Source: Bacillota bacterium
GTDB lineage: Bacteria; Bacillota; Clostridia; Oscillospirales; Oscillospiraceae
Assembly (NCBI GenBank): GCA_029224785.1
Contig: JAQXVF010000001.1
Location: forward strand, 1 to 64,000
Direction of reading: 5' to 3'
DNA: 64,000 nucleotides
In this document: positions 1 to 7,183 of the stretch, piece after piece
Numbering within the stretch: the stretch's first letter is position 1
How the letters are laid out: each line of letters begins with the position of its first letter
Position numbers and translations under genes: made by a program
Notes under the pieces: model-generated
Seen by the model: the letters and a program-made list of their open reading frames with translations, nothing else
Databases searched by the model: none
What the model was told of the DNA's origin: nothing

Positions 1-5
1 TTGAT

Positions 6-40
6 GCAAAAACTGGGCCCCGCATTTCTGCGAGACCCAG
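6..40 (-). terminator. Rho-independent terminator after a truncated coding tail
   Basis: On the minus strand an imperfect hairpin (CTGGG...CCCAG arms with two mismatches) is followed by a run of five T. It lies just downstream of a stop codon at 47-49. That stop closes a short open frame whose last residues read GQAMSPMSVS. Upstream the frame runs straight into the tRNA terminator, so no gene body remains. The hairpin is visible; its use is inferred. Confidence 0.5.
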
Positions 41-100
41 CCTTTCTTAACTTACTGACATTGGGCTCATTGCCTGACCCCAACATGTACTATAGAACCT

Positions 101-139
101 AAAAAGAGCGTTCATAACGCAGATCCGTTATGAACACTC
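101..139 (-). terminator. Terminator of tRNA-Leu
   Basis: A 14-bp stem (positions 126-139 pairing with 106-119, one G-T wobble) with a six-base loop is followed by five T on the minus strand. It lies five bases past the CCA end of the tRNA, so the tRNA is probably a single-gene transcript. Confidence 0.8.
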
Positions 140-143
140 ATTA

Positions 144-226
144 TGGTGCGGGCAACAGGACTCGAACCTGCACGCGTTGGCAGTGGAACCTAAATCCACC
201 GAGTCTACCAATTCCACCATGCCCGC
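144..226 (-). tRNA. tRNA-Leu (anticodon UAG)
   Basis: The minus strand folds into a class II tRNA with a long variable arm. The acceptor stem GCGGGCA pairs with TGCCCGC, the discriminator is A, and the CCA end is encoded in the DNA. The D arm has the leucine pattern AATTGGTAGAC and the T arm is GGTTCGAGTCC. The anticodon loop is TTTAGGT, giving UAG, which reads CUN leucine codons. Class II shape, anticodon and discriminator A agree on leucine. Confidence 0.95.
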
Positions 227-275
227 AGATCTGCCTTTCGCAGCAGGGATATCCTAACACAAAGCAAGCCGTTTG

Positions 276-1439
276 TCAATGCAGGTTGGCGCGGCTTTGC
301 TTTCCGGCGGCCTTGGCCTGGTAAAGGGCCTTGTCTGCGGCCTGGATCAGGGCGGGGATAGAGGTATGCTCCGGGGTGCAGCGGGTGCAGCCGATGCTGA
401 TATGGATGGTATAGGGAGTCTCCATGGCTGCATTGTGCATTGCAAGGAAGCGCCGCAGCCCCTCCTGGAAGCGGGTCACCTCTTCTTCTGACTTTGGCTC
501 CATGGCCACGGCGAACTCATCGCCGCCGAAGCGGGCAATCAGGCATTTGCACTCGGCGGCGGCATCCTTTAGGGCATCCGCCAGGCAAATCAGCGCCCGG
601 TCCCCTTCCAGATGGCCATAGCGGTCGTTGATCTGCTTAAAATCATCGATATCGATCATGAAGAGGTAGAGCTGCCGCTCCGGGCTGCCCTTCTGGCGGG
701 CCAGGGCCTTGTCCAGGTGCTGCAAAAGCCGGGAGCGGTTATTGATCTGGGTCAGCGGGTCAATGGTGATCCGGCTCTGCTGGATATTGATGAACACCTG
801 CACCAGCGCAACAGTGCAGCCCATGCACAGAATGGAAAGGCCCGTGTGGAAAGACTGGATAAGGCCCGCAATCAGGGGGCAAACCACAAAGGAGGCCACG
901 GCGGAATAGGCGCGGCGGCGCGCAAAATTGCTCTTTCGGAACATCCCCGCAAGGGCCTTCACGCCAATGACCAGGAAATAGCCATAGCTCATCAGAGCCA
1001 TGAGCACATAGGCCGGTCCCTTGATGTAGCGGCCGTCGGAGCTGATATAGAAAAAGAAGCCGTATTGGAGGGTCAGTGGCAGGCAGACGACCAGCACCAG
1101 CAGCGGCAGCGCCAAAAGGCCAATCTTCTTCCTGTTTCCCAGCCAGGTCGCGCCAAGCTCATTTTCCGTATACAGGCAGGCAACGAACACCGTTGCTGCA
1201 GACACGCTGAAATACAGCACATTCAGTACTTCCACACACCAACGCGTCGGCCGGATGGCCCCGTTTTCCTGCAAGCCGCACAGCATATCCAGGACGGTGA
1301 AGGCCATCATGCCGATGACCATGGCACGAAACAGCCCGGTGGACTGGCGGGTATCCGGGCCGCGCAAATGGCAGACGAAAATAATTGCCATAATAAGCAG
1401 GCAGAACGAATTATTGATAAGGTAGCTCAGGGCATACAT
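276..1439 (-). CDS. Membrane-bound diguanylate cyclase (GGDEF protein)
   Basis: Predicted to make cyclic di-GMP from two GTP at the inner face of the membrane. The protein (387 aa) has about seven hydrophobic segments in residues 1-210 that resemble a membrane sensor module. A GGDEF domain covers roughly 225-387. The catalytic loop GGDEF is intact near residue 305, and the upstream metal-binding stretch reads DIDDFKQIND. The product-inhibition I-site (RxxD five residues before GGDEF) is replaced by ECKC, so feedback inhibition at this site is probably absent. I chose the ATG at 1439 because AGGAGG lies 12 bases upstream; the frame is open further but has no better start. An extended -10 (TGTTATAAT, around 1477-1485) lies upstream. 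The gene stands alone, so its input signal is unknown. Confidence 0.9.
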   Translation of the reverse strand: MYALSYLINNSFCLLIMAIIFVCHLRGPDTRQSTGLFRAMVIGMMAFTVLDMLCGLQENGAIRPTRWCVEVLNVLYFSVSAATVFVACLYTENELGATWLGNRKKIGLLALPLLVLVVCLPLTLQYGFFFYISSDGRYIKGPAYVLMALMSYGYFLVIGVKALAGMFRKSNFARRRAYSAVASFVVCPLIAGLIQSFHTGLSILCMGCTVALVQVFINIQQSRITIDPLTQINNRSRLLQHLDKALARQKGSPERQLYLFMIDIDDFKQINDRYGHLEGDRALICLADALKDAAAECKCLIARFGGDEFAVAMEPKSEEEVTRFQEGLRRFLAMHNAAMETPYTIHISIGCTRCTPEHTSIPALIQAADKALYQAKAAGKQSRANLH

Positions 1440-1589
1440 ATTGGGCACAATCCTCCTATGCACCGATTGCCTTTTTATTATAACACATCGTTTACCGAAA
1501 GGATATCTTTTTTTATCCAATAACACAATTTATTTTCGCATCGGACAATGGCTCCCATGAAAGGCAATGGCGGCAACTTAAAAATTCCA

Positions 1590-1617
1590 AAGGGGCCGAT
1601 GTGGGCATCGGCCCCTT
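1590..1617. repeat. Orphan GC-rich hairpin between the cyclase and aspS
   Basis: A perfect 12-bp inverted repeat with a TGGG loop sits upstream of the probable aspS promoter and upstream of the divergent cyclase gene. Neither gene ends here, so it is not an obvious gene terminator. On the minus strand it is followed by a loose T-rich stretch. It could insulate the two divergent units; its role is not shown. Confidence 0.5.
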
Positions 1618-1625
1618 CCAATTGT

Positions 1626-1678
1626 TGTGAGAAAATAGTACCGTCTATTGACTTTTTCCGTGATATGTGAGAAAATAG
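1626..1678. repeat. Pair of 13-bp direct repeats before aspS
   Basis: The 13-mer TGTGAGAAAATAG occurs at 1626-1638 and again, identically, at 1666-1678. The copies start 40 bases apart, close to four helical turns. The second copy overlaps where a -10 element would lie for the TTGACT at 1648-1653. This arrangement would suit a regulator binding site, but no regulator is evident. Confidence 0.6.
1648..1676 (+). promoter_or_regulatory. Possible aspS promoter
   Basis: TTGACT (1648-1653), a 17-base spacer and a weak GAAAAT (1671-1676). The -35 is good and the -10 poor, so this is tentative. It lies about 36 bases before the aspS start. Confidence 0.35.
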
Positions 1679-1712
1679 CGGCGTTAAATTTAGAAACAAG
1701 AGAGGCTTTTTT

Positions 1713-3485
1713 ATGAAGCAATCCAGAACAAATACCTGCGGCGAGCTGCGGCTCGGGGACGCAGGCAAGAAAGTGACCATCGTTGGCTGGCTGGAAAATG
1801 TCCGGGAAGTGGGCTCCAACTTTGCCTTCCTGGTGCTGCGGGACTACTACGGCACCACTCAGGTGGTGGTGGAGACCGAGGACATGATGAAGCTGGTCAA
1901 GACCATCAATAAGGAATCCACCATCTCCGTCACCGGCACCGTCCGGGAGCGGGAGAGCAAGAATTCCAAGCTGCCCACCGGCGACATTGAGGTCGTGCCC
2001 GAGAAGATCGAGGTGCTGGGCAAGTGCTTCCACAACCAGCTGCCCTTTGAGATCAACAAGAGCCGGGATGCCGATGAGAACACCCGGCTGAAATACCGCT
2101 TCCTGGACCTGCGGAACCCCGCCGTCAAGTCCAACATCGTGCTCCGCTGCCAGGTGGTGGCCGAGCTGCGCAAGCGGATGACGGACCTGGGCTTCCTGGA
2201 GATCACCACCCCCATTCTGACCTCCTCCAGCCCCGAGGGCGCAAGAGACTATCTGGTTCCCGCCCGGAACCACCCCGGCAAGTTCTATGCCCTGCCCCAG
2301 GCGCCCCAGCAGTTCAAGCAATTGCTCATGACTTCCGGCTTTGACCGCTATTTCCAGATCGCTCCCTGCTTCCGCGACGAGGACGCCCGGGCAGACCGTA
2401 CCCCCGGTGAGTTCTACCAGTTGGATATGGAAATGGCATTTGCCACTCAGGAGGATGTGCTGTCCACTCTGGAAGACGTACTGGTCCCCGTTTTTGAGAA
2501 ATTCGGCAAGTATAAGCGGATCTCCCAGGCTCCCTTCCGCCACATCCCCTTCAAGGAAGCCATGGAGCGCTACGGCTCCGACAAGCCGGACCTTCGCATC
2601 GACCTGGAGATCCGGGATATCACCTCCGTTGTTCAGGGCTGCGGCTTCGGTCCCTTTGAAAACGCCGTTGTCAAGGCGGTGGCTGTGGATGATTTCAATC
2701 AGGGCCGCAAGTGGATCGACAAGCTCCTGACGGATGTGGAGGTCCAGACCGGCAACAAGGCCTGCTGGGTCAAGGTGGACGAAAACGGCGCCCTCACCGG
2801 CGGCATCTCCAAATTCCTGGGTAACTGCAGTGAGAGATTTAAGGAAGCCCTGAATCTGAAGCCCGGCAGCTTCGTGTGCATGGCTGCCGGAAAGAAATCC
2901 GCTGCCCAGAAAACCGCCGGTGTCATCCGCACCATGATGGGCCGCCGGATCCCCGGACACTTCGACGAGGAGCAGTACGCCCTTTGCTGGATCGTGGACT
3001 TCCCCATGTACGAGATCGGAGAGGAATCCGGTGAGCTGGAATTCTGCCACAACCCCTTCTCTATGCCCCAGGGCGGACTGAAGGCTCTGGAAGAGGCAGA
3101 GGGCGATGTGGAAAAAGCGCTTGCCATCAATGCCGACCAGTATGATCTGGTGGTCAACGGCTATGAAAGCGCCTCCGGCGCCGTCCGCAACCACGACCCC
3201 GAGATCATGGTGAAGGCCTTCCGGATGGTTGGTCTGGGTGAAGAGGATGTAAAGGCCAAATTCCCCGCCATGTACAACGCCTTCACCTACGGCGCACCTC
3301 CTCATGCAGGCGCCGCCCCCGGTGTGGACCGTCTGATCATGCTGCTGACCGGAGAAGAATCCATCCGGGAAGTCATCACCTTCCCCATGAACAAGAACGC
3401 CCAGGATCTGATGATGGGCGCTCCCAGTGTGGTGGAGGAAAAGCAGCTCCGGGATGTGCATATCAAGCTGCGCACAGAAGAATAA
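1713..3485 (+). CDS. aspS: Aspartyl-tRNA synthetase
   Basis: Charges tRNA-Asp with aspartate in the cytoplasm (class II synthetase). The 590-aa product has the bacterial architecture: an N-terminal OB-fold anticodon-binding domain (about 1-105, with VGWLENVREVG), the class II catalytic core with the FRDEDARADRTPEF-like motif 2 (here FRDEDARADRTPGEF) and motif 3 GVDRLIMLL near the C-terminus, and the inserted GAD domain in between. Length matches bacterial AspRS. A GAGAGG ribosome binding site precedes the ATG. Whether it is discriminating, or also charges tRNA-Asn, cannot be decided because no gatCAB or asnS is in view. No T-box is seen upstream. Confidence 0.97.
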   Translation: MKQSRTNTCGELRLGDAGKKVTIVGWLENVREVGSNFAFLVLRDYYGTTQVVVETEDMMKLVKTINKESTISVTGTVRERESKNSKLPTGDIEVVPEKIEVLGKCFHNQLPFEINKSRDADENTRLKYRFLDLRNPAVKSNIVLRCQVVAELRKRMTDLGFLEITTPILTSSSPEGARDYLVPARNHPGKFYALPQAPQQFKQLLMTSGFDRYFQIAPCFRDEDARADRTPGEFYQLDMEMAFATQEDVLSTLEDVLVPVFEKFGKYKRISQAPFRHIPFKEAMERYGSDKPDLRIDLEIRDITSVVQGCGFGPFENAVVKAVAVDDFNQGRKWIDKLLTDVEVQTGNKACWVKVDENGALTGGISKFLGNCSERFKEALNLKPGSFVCMAAGKKSAAQKTAGVIRTMMGRRIPGHFDEEQYALCWIVDFPMYEIGEESGELEFCHNPFSMPQGGLKALEEAEGDVEKALAINADQYDLVVNGYESASGAVRNHDPEIMVKAFRMVGLGEEDVKAKFPAMYNAFTYGAPPHAGAAPGVDRLIMLLTGEESIREVITFPMNKNAQDLMMGAPSVVEEKQLRDVHIKLRTEE

Positions 3486-3500
3486 TCCGGTATAAGACAG

Positions 3501-3529
3501 CCTCCCTGTGGAAATGATTCCCAGGGAGG
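3501..3529 (+). promoter_or_regulatory. Hairpin overlapping the ribosome binding site of the first TauE half
   Basis: CCTCCCTG at 3501-3508 pairs with CAGGGAGG at 3522-3529. The right arm is the Shine-Dalgarno sequence of the gene starting at 3537. The stem could hide that site, or with the following TTATTCT act as a weak aspS terminator. Pairing is visible; function is inferred. Confidence 0.45.
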
Positions 3530-3536
3530 TTATTCT

Positions 3537-3881
3537 ATGATGCTGTTGAAAACGGCCCTTGCCGGTGGGGCTGCCGGGGCGGTGTGCGGCCTGCTGGGTG
3601 CCTGCGGCGGTATGATCCTGGTGCCCCTGCTGCTGCTCCTTACCGACCTGAACGACCGGGAGGTCTTTTCCGCGTCAGTGTTCGTGATGCTGCCCATCTG
3701 CCTGGTATCCCTGACCCGTTCCTCGGTGGGCATCCCTCTTACGGAGCTGCTCCCCTACCTGGTGGGCAGTGCTGCGGGAGGCACCGCCGCAGGATTGTGG
3801 GGAAACAGGATCCCCACCGGCGTTCTGCACCGGGCAATGGGAATCCTGATCCTGTACGGAGGAATCCGGCTGATATGGTAA
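3537..3881 (+). CDS. TauE/SafE-family permease, N-terminal half protein
   Basis: A 114-aa membrane protein with about four hydrophobic helices. It carries the glycine-rich motif that starts each repeat of TauE/SafE (sulfite/organosulfonate exporter) proteins: GLLGACGGMILVPLL near residues 18-32. Typical family members are about 250 aa with two such repeats; this one has only one. The missing half is encoded by the next gene, which overlaps this one by 7 bases. The two products probably form a heterodimeric channel. The substrate is not known. The start is the first of two ATG codons, eight bases after AGGGAGG. Confidence 0.8.
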   Translation: MMLLKTALAGGAAGAVCGLLGACGGMILVPLLLLLTDLNDREVFSASVFVMLPICLVSLTRSSVGIPLTELLPYLVGSAAGGTAAGLWGNRIPTGVLHRAMGILILYGGIRLIW

Positions 3882-4246
3882 ACTGCCTGTTCTCTTTCCT
3901 TCTCTCCACCGTGCTGGGCTTTCTGTCCGGCATGGGCATCGGCGGCGGAAGCCTGCTGATGCTTTGGCTGATTGCCGTTGTCCGCATGGAGCCGGCAGCC
4001 GCCAGAACCGCCAATCTGGCGTTTTTCCTTCCCGGTGCTATCGTCTCCAGCCTGTTTCATCGAAAGCAGGGCACCCTTCCGGTACGGAAACTGCTTCCCG
4101 CCCTGGTCGCAGGCTGCATCGCCGCCTGGGTCTTTTCCGGGCTGAGCCAGGACCTGGACACACGGATGCTTCGGAAGCTCTTCGGCTTTCTGCTGCTGGC
4201 TGTGGGCCTGAGGGAGCTGTTCTACCGCCCCCGGAACATGAGATAG
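3875..4246 (+). CDS. TauE/SafE-family permease, C-terminal half protein
   Basis: A 123-aa membrane protein with four predicted helices and its own copy of the family's repeat-start motif (GFLSGMGIGGGSLLM near residues 14-28). It begins within the stop of the previous gene (ATGGTAA overlap), which suggests translational coupling and a fixed ratio of the two halves. A GGAGG lies 12 bases upstream of the ATG. Its 3' end overlaps the convergent ruvX by 25 bases. Each half has a complete Met-start and repeat, so I read this as a split transporter and not as a frameshifted single gene, although sequencing error cannot be excluded here. Confidence 0.78.
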   Translation: MVNCLFSFLLSTVLGFLSGMGIGGGSLLMLWLIAVVRMEPAAARTANLAFFLPGAIVSSLFHRKQGTLPVRKLLPALVAGCIAAWVFSGLSQDLDTRMLRKLFGFLLLAVGLRELFYRPRNMR

Positions 4247-4635
4247 CCTTCCAGAATCAGGGAAGCCGCCACCGCATCCACCGTGTTTTTCCGTTTTTTT
4301 CCGTGGTAATTGTGGGCAGAGAGGATATTGTGGGCCTCTACCGTGGTTCTTCTCTCGTCCCAAAGCCTTACGGGCAGGCCGGAGGCTTCCTCCAGCCCGG
4401 CGGCAAACCGGCGGCAAAGCTCCGCCCTGGCACCTTCGGTGCCGTCCATATTCCTGGGAAGACCCACAACGATCTCTCCCACCTGATTCTCCTTCACCAG
4501 TTTCACGATTTCTTCCGTGGTTTTTTCCGGATTTCGGCTGTGGATCACCAGCGTGGTGCCCACCAGACTGCACGTCAGATCCGAGATGGCAATGCCGGTC
4601 CTGGCATCTCCGTAATCTACCCCCAAAACTCTCAT
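4222..4635 (-). CDS. ruvX: YqgF/RuvX family RNase H-fold nuclease (pre-16S rRNA processing / Holliday junction resolvase-like)
   Basis: A 137-aa YqgF-family protein. In E. coli the family is needed for maturation of the 16S rRNA 5' end, and it was annotated earlier as a putative Holliday junction resolvase. The N-terminus has the nucleotide-fold motif VLGVDYGDARTGIA with the catalytic Asp near residue 7. VVGLPRNMDGTEG and the C-terminal WDERRTT and DAVAAS-like acidic motifs follow, as in the RNase H superfamily. Length is typical. It is transcribed toward the TauE genes and overlaps the last 25 bases of the second half-gene. Confidence 0.92.
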   Translation of the reverse strand: MRVLGVDYGDARTGIAISDLTCSLVGTTLVIHSRNPEKTTEEIVKLVKENQVGEIVVGLPRNMDGTEGARAELCRRFAAGLEEASGLPVRLWDERRTTVEAHNILSAHNYHGKKRKNTVDAVAASLILEGYLMFRGR

Positions 4636-4708
4636 GGCAACCCCCTAAGACTTTCTTTGTTTCCCCCCATTATAACGCAAAAAAGCCAAAAAAGAAAGGA
4701 AATATTTG

Positions 4709-4737
4709 TTGACGGGAAAACAATTCTGTGATAGAAT
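4709..4737 (+). promoter_or_regulatory. Promoter of the rpmG-secE-nusG operon
   Basis: TTGACG (4709-4714), 17-base spacer, TAGAAT (4732-4737). This is a good vegetative promoter in the gap between divergent ruvX and rpmG, with a predicted start near 4744. Confidence 0.7.
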
Positions 4738-4749
4738 GGTTCTACCTGT

Positions 4750-4780
4750 GAAAAAGGCGCTGTATCTGTGCGCCTTTTTC
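4750..4780 (+). terminator. Hairpin right after the rpmG transcription start (possible attenuator)
   Basis: GAAAAAGGCGC (4750-4760) pairs perfectly with GCGCCTTTTTC (4770-4780), with the T run inside the right arm. It starts only a few bases after the predicted transcription start and about 90 bases before rpmG. A premature terminator at the head of a translation-factor operon would make sense, but a competing antiterminator was not identified. Confidence 0.45.
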
Positions 4781-4870
4781 ATCTGCGGAGCGGGCTGTTG
4801 TAGTTTGTCCGCTGTCTAAATCTTCATAGGCCGCAGTGATACAGGGAGGCAATTTTAAGGAGGTGCCGTT

Positions 4871-5020
4871 ATGCGCGTGAATGTCACTTTGAGATGCTCC
4901 GAGTGCAAGCAGAGAAACTACAATACCCGCAAGAACAAGAAGAACGATCCCGACCGTCTCGAGATGAAGAAGTACTGCAGATTCTGCAGAAAACACACTG
5001 TTCACAACGAGACGAAGTAA
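4871..5020 (+). CDS. rpmG: 50S ribosomal protein L33
   Basis: A 49-aa L33, too short for many gene finders. It keeps the zinc-binding form with two CxxC knuckles (CSEC near residue 9 and CRFC near residue 36). This type is usually expressed when zinc is sufficient, while zinc-free paralogues lack the cysteines. Start ATG at 4871 after AAGGAGG. It opens the rpmG-secE-nusG-rplK-rplA cluster, an order common in Firmicutes, 12 bases before secE. Confidence 0.95.
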   Translation: MRVNVTLRCSECKQRNYNTRKNKKNDPDRLEMKKYCRFCRKHTVHNETK

Positions 5021-5032
5021 GGAGGCCCCCCA

Positions 5033-5263
5033 ATGGCAGAAGCTAAGAAGGAAAATTGGTTCAAAAGAGCCTGGGGTAAGACCTGTAAATACTTCCGTGA
5101 GCTGAAGAGTGAACTGAAGAAGGTCGTTTGGCCCACCCCGCAGCAAGTTCTGAAGAACGCCGTGGTGGTCGTCGCCTGCGTGATCGCAGTCGGCGTTTTC
5201 ATCTGGCTGTTCGACTTTGTAGCACAGGTCGGCATTGATGCTCTCATCAACGCTTTCCACTAA
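5033..5263 (+). CDS. secE: Preprotein translocase subunit SecE
   Basis: The 76-aa subunit that clamps SecY in the Sec translocon. It has the short single-helix form typical of Gram-positives: a basic amphipathic N-terminal part with the conserved LKKVVWPTPQQV motif (about residues 28-39), then one membrane helix (about 42-65). It lies between rpmG and nusG as in most Firmicutes. Confidence 0.96.
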   Translation: MAEAKKENWFKRAWGKTCKYFRELKSELKKVVWPTPQQVLKNAVVVVACVIAVGVFIWLFDFVAQVGIDALINAFH

Positions 5264-5280
5264 CCGGAAGGTGACAAGCT

Positions 5281-5811
5281 ATGGCTGAAGCTGCAAGATG
5301 GTATGTGGTGCATACCTATTCCGGGTATGAGAACACCGTGAAGGCCACCATCGAAAAGACCATTGAAAGCCGCAATCTGCAGGATCAGATTCTGGCGGTC
5401 AACATTCCCGTTGAGACCATTACCGAAATCACCGAATCCGGCAAAAGCAAGACCTACGAGCGCAAGGTGTACCCCGGCTATGTCCTGGTGAAAATGCTTT
5501 ACAGCGACGATACCTGGCATGTGATCCGGAACATCCGCGGCGTTACCGGCTTTGTCGGCACATCCAGCAACGACCCCATCCCCCTGTCTGAGGAGGAAGT
5601 CATTGCCATGGGTGTGGAAAAGCGGGAAATCATCGTCGGCTACAGCGTTGGCGATATTGTTCGGATTCTGGATGGTCCCTTCAGCACCTTTACCGGTACC
5701 GTCGAAGCAATCGATCCGGAGAAGAACCGCGTCAGCGTGGTGATTTCCATGTTCGGCCGCGAGACCCCCATTGCTCTGGAGCTGGATCAGGTAGAGGTCA
5801 TATCCCAATAA
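5281..5811 (+). CDS. nusG: Transcription elongation/antitermination factor NusG
   Basis: A 176-aa factor that binds RNA polymerase and couples transcription to pausing, Rho or translation. An N-terminal NGN domain starts with ARWYVVHTYSGYE and contains KVYPGYVLVKM. A C-terminal KOW domain (about 120-176) starts with GDIVRILDGPF. Length is typical. It is 17 bases after secE and is followed by the L11-L1 genes. Confidence 0.97.
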   Translation: MAEAARWYVVHTYSGYENTVKATIEKTIESRNLQDQILAVNIPVETITEITESGKSKTYERKVYPGYVLVKMLYSDDTWHVIRNIRGVTGFVGTSSNDPIPLSEEEVIAMGVEKREIIVGYSVGDIVRILDGPFSTFTGTVEAIDPEKNRVSVVISMFGRETPIALELDQVEVISQ

Positions 5812-5838
5812 CGCATCCAACCGTAACTCGGTTAGACC

Positions 5839-5890
5839 GTGGGAGGGGTTCAAATGCCCCGCAAGAAGTGCGCAGTGCGCACATTACCAC
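5839..5890 (+). promoter_or_regulatory. Putative ribosomal protein L1 binding site in the rplK leader
   Basis: GTGG (5839-5842) followed by GAGGGG can pair with CCAC (5887-5890). Inside are GGGG/CCCC (5845-5848 with 5857-5860) and a GTGCGC/GCGCAC hairpin (5868-5882). The GUGGGAGG...ACCAC layout matches the base of the L1-binding arm of 23S rRNA (GGUGGGAGG...UACCACC in E. coli). L1 is known to repress its own operon by binding an mRNA copy of its rRNA site. A second, shorter copy lies before rplA. Confidence 0.6.
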
Positions 5891-5913
5891 ATTTTATTCA
5901 GGAGGTGCTTATC

Positions 5914-6339
5914 ATGGCACAGAAAGTCACCGGTATTATCAAACTTCAGATTAACGCCGCAAAGGCAACCGCTTCCCCCCCTGTTGGTCCTGCTCTGGGT
6001 CAGCACGGTGTGAATATCGCCGCATTTATCAAGGAATTCAACGCCCGTACTCAGGCAATGGAGGGTTACAAGATTCCCGTGGTCATCACTGTTTACGCTG
6101 ACCGCAGCTTCACCTTCATTACCAAGACTCCTCCGACCCCCATGCTGGTTATGAAAGCCATCGGCCTGCAGAAGGGTTCCGGCGTTCCCAACAAAACGAA
6201 GGTCGGCACCATCACCAAGGCTCAGGTCACTGAGATCGCCAAGACCAAGCTGCCCGACCTGAACGTCACCTCTCTGGAAGCCGCAGAGAGCCAGGTTGCT
6301 GGCACCTGCCGTTCCATGGGCGTCGTTGTTGTTGACTGA
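5914..6339 (+). CDS. rplK: 50S ribosomal protein L11
   Basis: A 141-aa L11 that binds the GTPase-associated region of 23S rRNA. It has the usual N-terminal domain ([21 protein letters not shown]-like proline-rich segment) and the C-terminal rRNA-binding domain. The frame is open 75 bases further upstream, but ATG 5914 follows GGAGGTG and gives the standard length and N-terminus. The upstream part belongs to the leader structure. Confidence 0.97.
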   Translation: MAQKVTGIIKLQINAAKATASPPVGPALGQHGVNIAAFIKEFNARTQAMEGYKIPVVITVYADRSFTFITKTPPTPMLVMKAIGLQKGSGVPNKTKVGTITKAQVTEIAKTKLPDLNVTSLEAAESQVAGTCRSMGVVVVD

Positions 6340-6370
6340 TCATTGTGCATCCGGGCTGCGTCCCGGAAAT

Positions 6371-6396
6371 GTGGGAGGATTTTTCCGCATCACCAC
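6371..6396 (+). promoter_or_regulatory. Second putative L1 binding site, before rplA
   Basis: GTGG (6371-6374) pairs with CCAC (6393-6396), and inside GGA (6377-6379) pairs with TCC (6384-6386) over a TTTT loop. The 5' strand GTGGGAGG is identical to that of the site before rplK and to the 23S L1 arm. It ends about six bases before the rplA ribosome binding site, well placed to block translation. Confidence 0.6.
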
Positions 6397-6414
6397 TTTA
6401 AGGAGGATAAACAA

Positions 6415-7107
6415 GTGTTTAGAGGTAAAAAGTATCAGGAGAGCGCCAAGCTGTTTGACCGCTCCGTTCAGTATGATCCCGCAGACGCCCTGTCCTATGT
6501 CGTGAAGGGCGCTTCCGCCAAGTTCGACGAGACTGTCGAACTGCACATCAAGTTGGGTGTCGACTCCCGTCACGCTGACCAGCAGGTCCGCGGCGCCGTG
6601 GTTCTGCCCAACGGCACCGGTAAGGTGCGCCGCGTTCTGGTCTTTGCCAAGGACGCCAAGGTGGACGAAGCCAAGGCAGCCGGCGCTGACTATGTCGGCG
6701 GCATGGACATGGTGGAGAAGATCACCAAGGAAAACTGGTTTGAGTTCGACGTTGTCGTGGCTTCCCCCGACATGATGGGTATTGTTGGCCGTCTCGGTAA
6801 GGTCCTGGGCCCCAAGGGTCTGATGCCTTCCCCCAAGGCCGGCACTGTCACCCCCAACGTAGGCGCTGCCGTCAAGGAAATCAAAGCCGGTAAGGTCGAG
6901 TACCGTCTGGACAAGACCAACATCATCCACTGCCCCATTGGTAAGGTCTCCTTCGGACCCGAGAAGCTGGCAGAGAACATGGACAGCCTGGTGAGTGCAG
7001 TTGTAAAGGCAAAGCCCGCTGCTGCAAAGGGCCAGTACATCCGCTCCTGTGTGGTTGCTTCCACCATGGGCCCCGGTGTCAAGGTCAATACCAGCAAGTA
7101 CGTGTAA
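6415..7107 (+). CDS. rplA: 50S ribosomal protein L1
   Basis: A 230-aa L1, the protein of the mobile L1 stalk and, in well-studied bacteria, the translational repressor of rplK-rplA. It contains the conserved [21 protein letters not shown] segment in its middle part. I start it at GTG 6415, eight bases after AAGGAGG. The longer open frame upstream would add residues without homology. L1-mimic structures precede both this gene and rplK. Confidence 0.96.
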   Translation: MFRGKKYQESAKLFDRSVQYDPADALSYVVKGASAKFDETVELHIKLGVDSRHADQQVRGAVVLPNGTGKVRRVLVFAKDAKVDEAKAAGADYVGGMDMVEKITKENWFEFDVVVASPDMMGIVGRLGKVLGPKGLMPSPKAGTVTPNVGAAVKEIKAGKVEYRLDKTNIIHCPIGKVSFGPEKLAENMDSLVSAVVKAKPAAAKGQYIRSCVVASTMGPGVKVNTSKYV

Positions 7108-7118
7108 TCCACGATATC

Positions 7119-7149
7119 CTGCCCGGAAGTTCCCCTTCCGGGCAGTTTT
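7119..7149 (+). terminator. Terminator after rplA
   Basis: An 11-bp stem (CTGCCCGGAAG at 7119-7129 with 7135-7145) is followed by TTTT. It separates the nusG-rplKA transcript from the independently promoted rplJL unit. Confidence 0.8.
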
Positions 7150-7183
7150 CCCGGAGATTTCCCGAAAAATCAGCAAAATCTGC

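Noticed and set aside
1578-3461. 627-codon minus-strand frame
   Set aside because: Shadow of aspS, with low-complexity His/Gly-rich composition.
3865-3890. Frameshift in a single TauE gene
   Set aside because: Both halves have their own Met start and repeat motif and the overlap is a normal coupling overlap, so a split is the simpler reading, although read data would settle it.
5839-5913. N-terminal extension of L11
   Set aside because: The bases form the L1-mimic leader; the internal ATG with GGAGGTG gives the universal L11 length.
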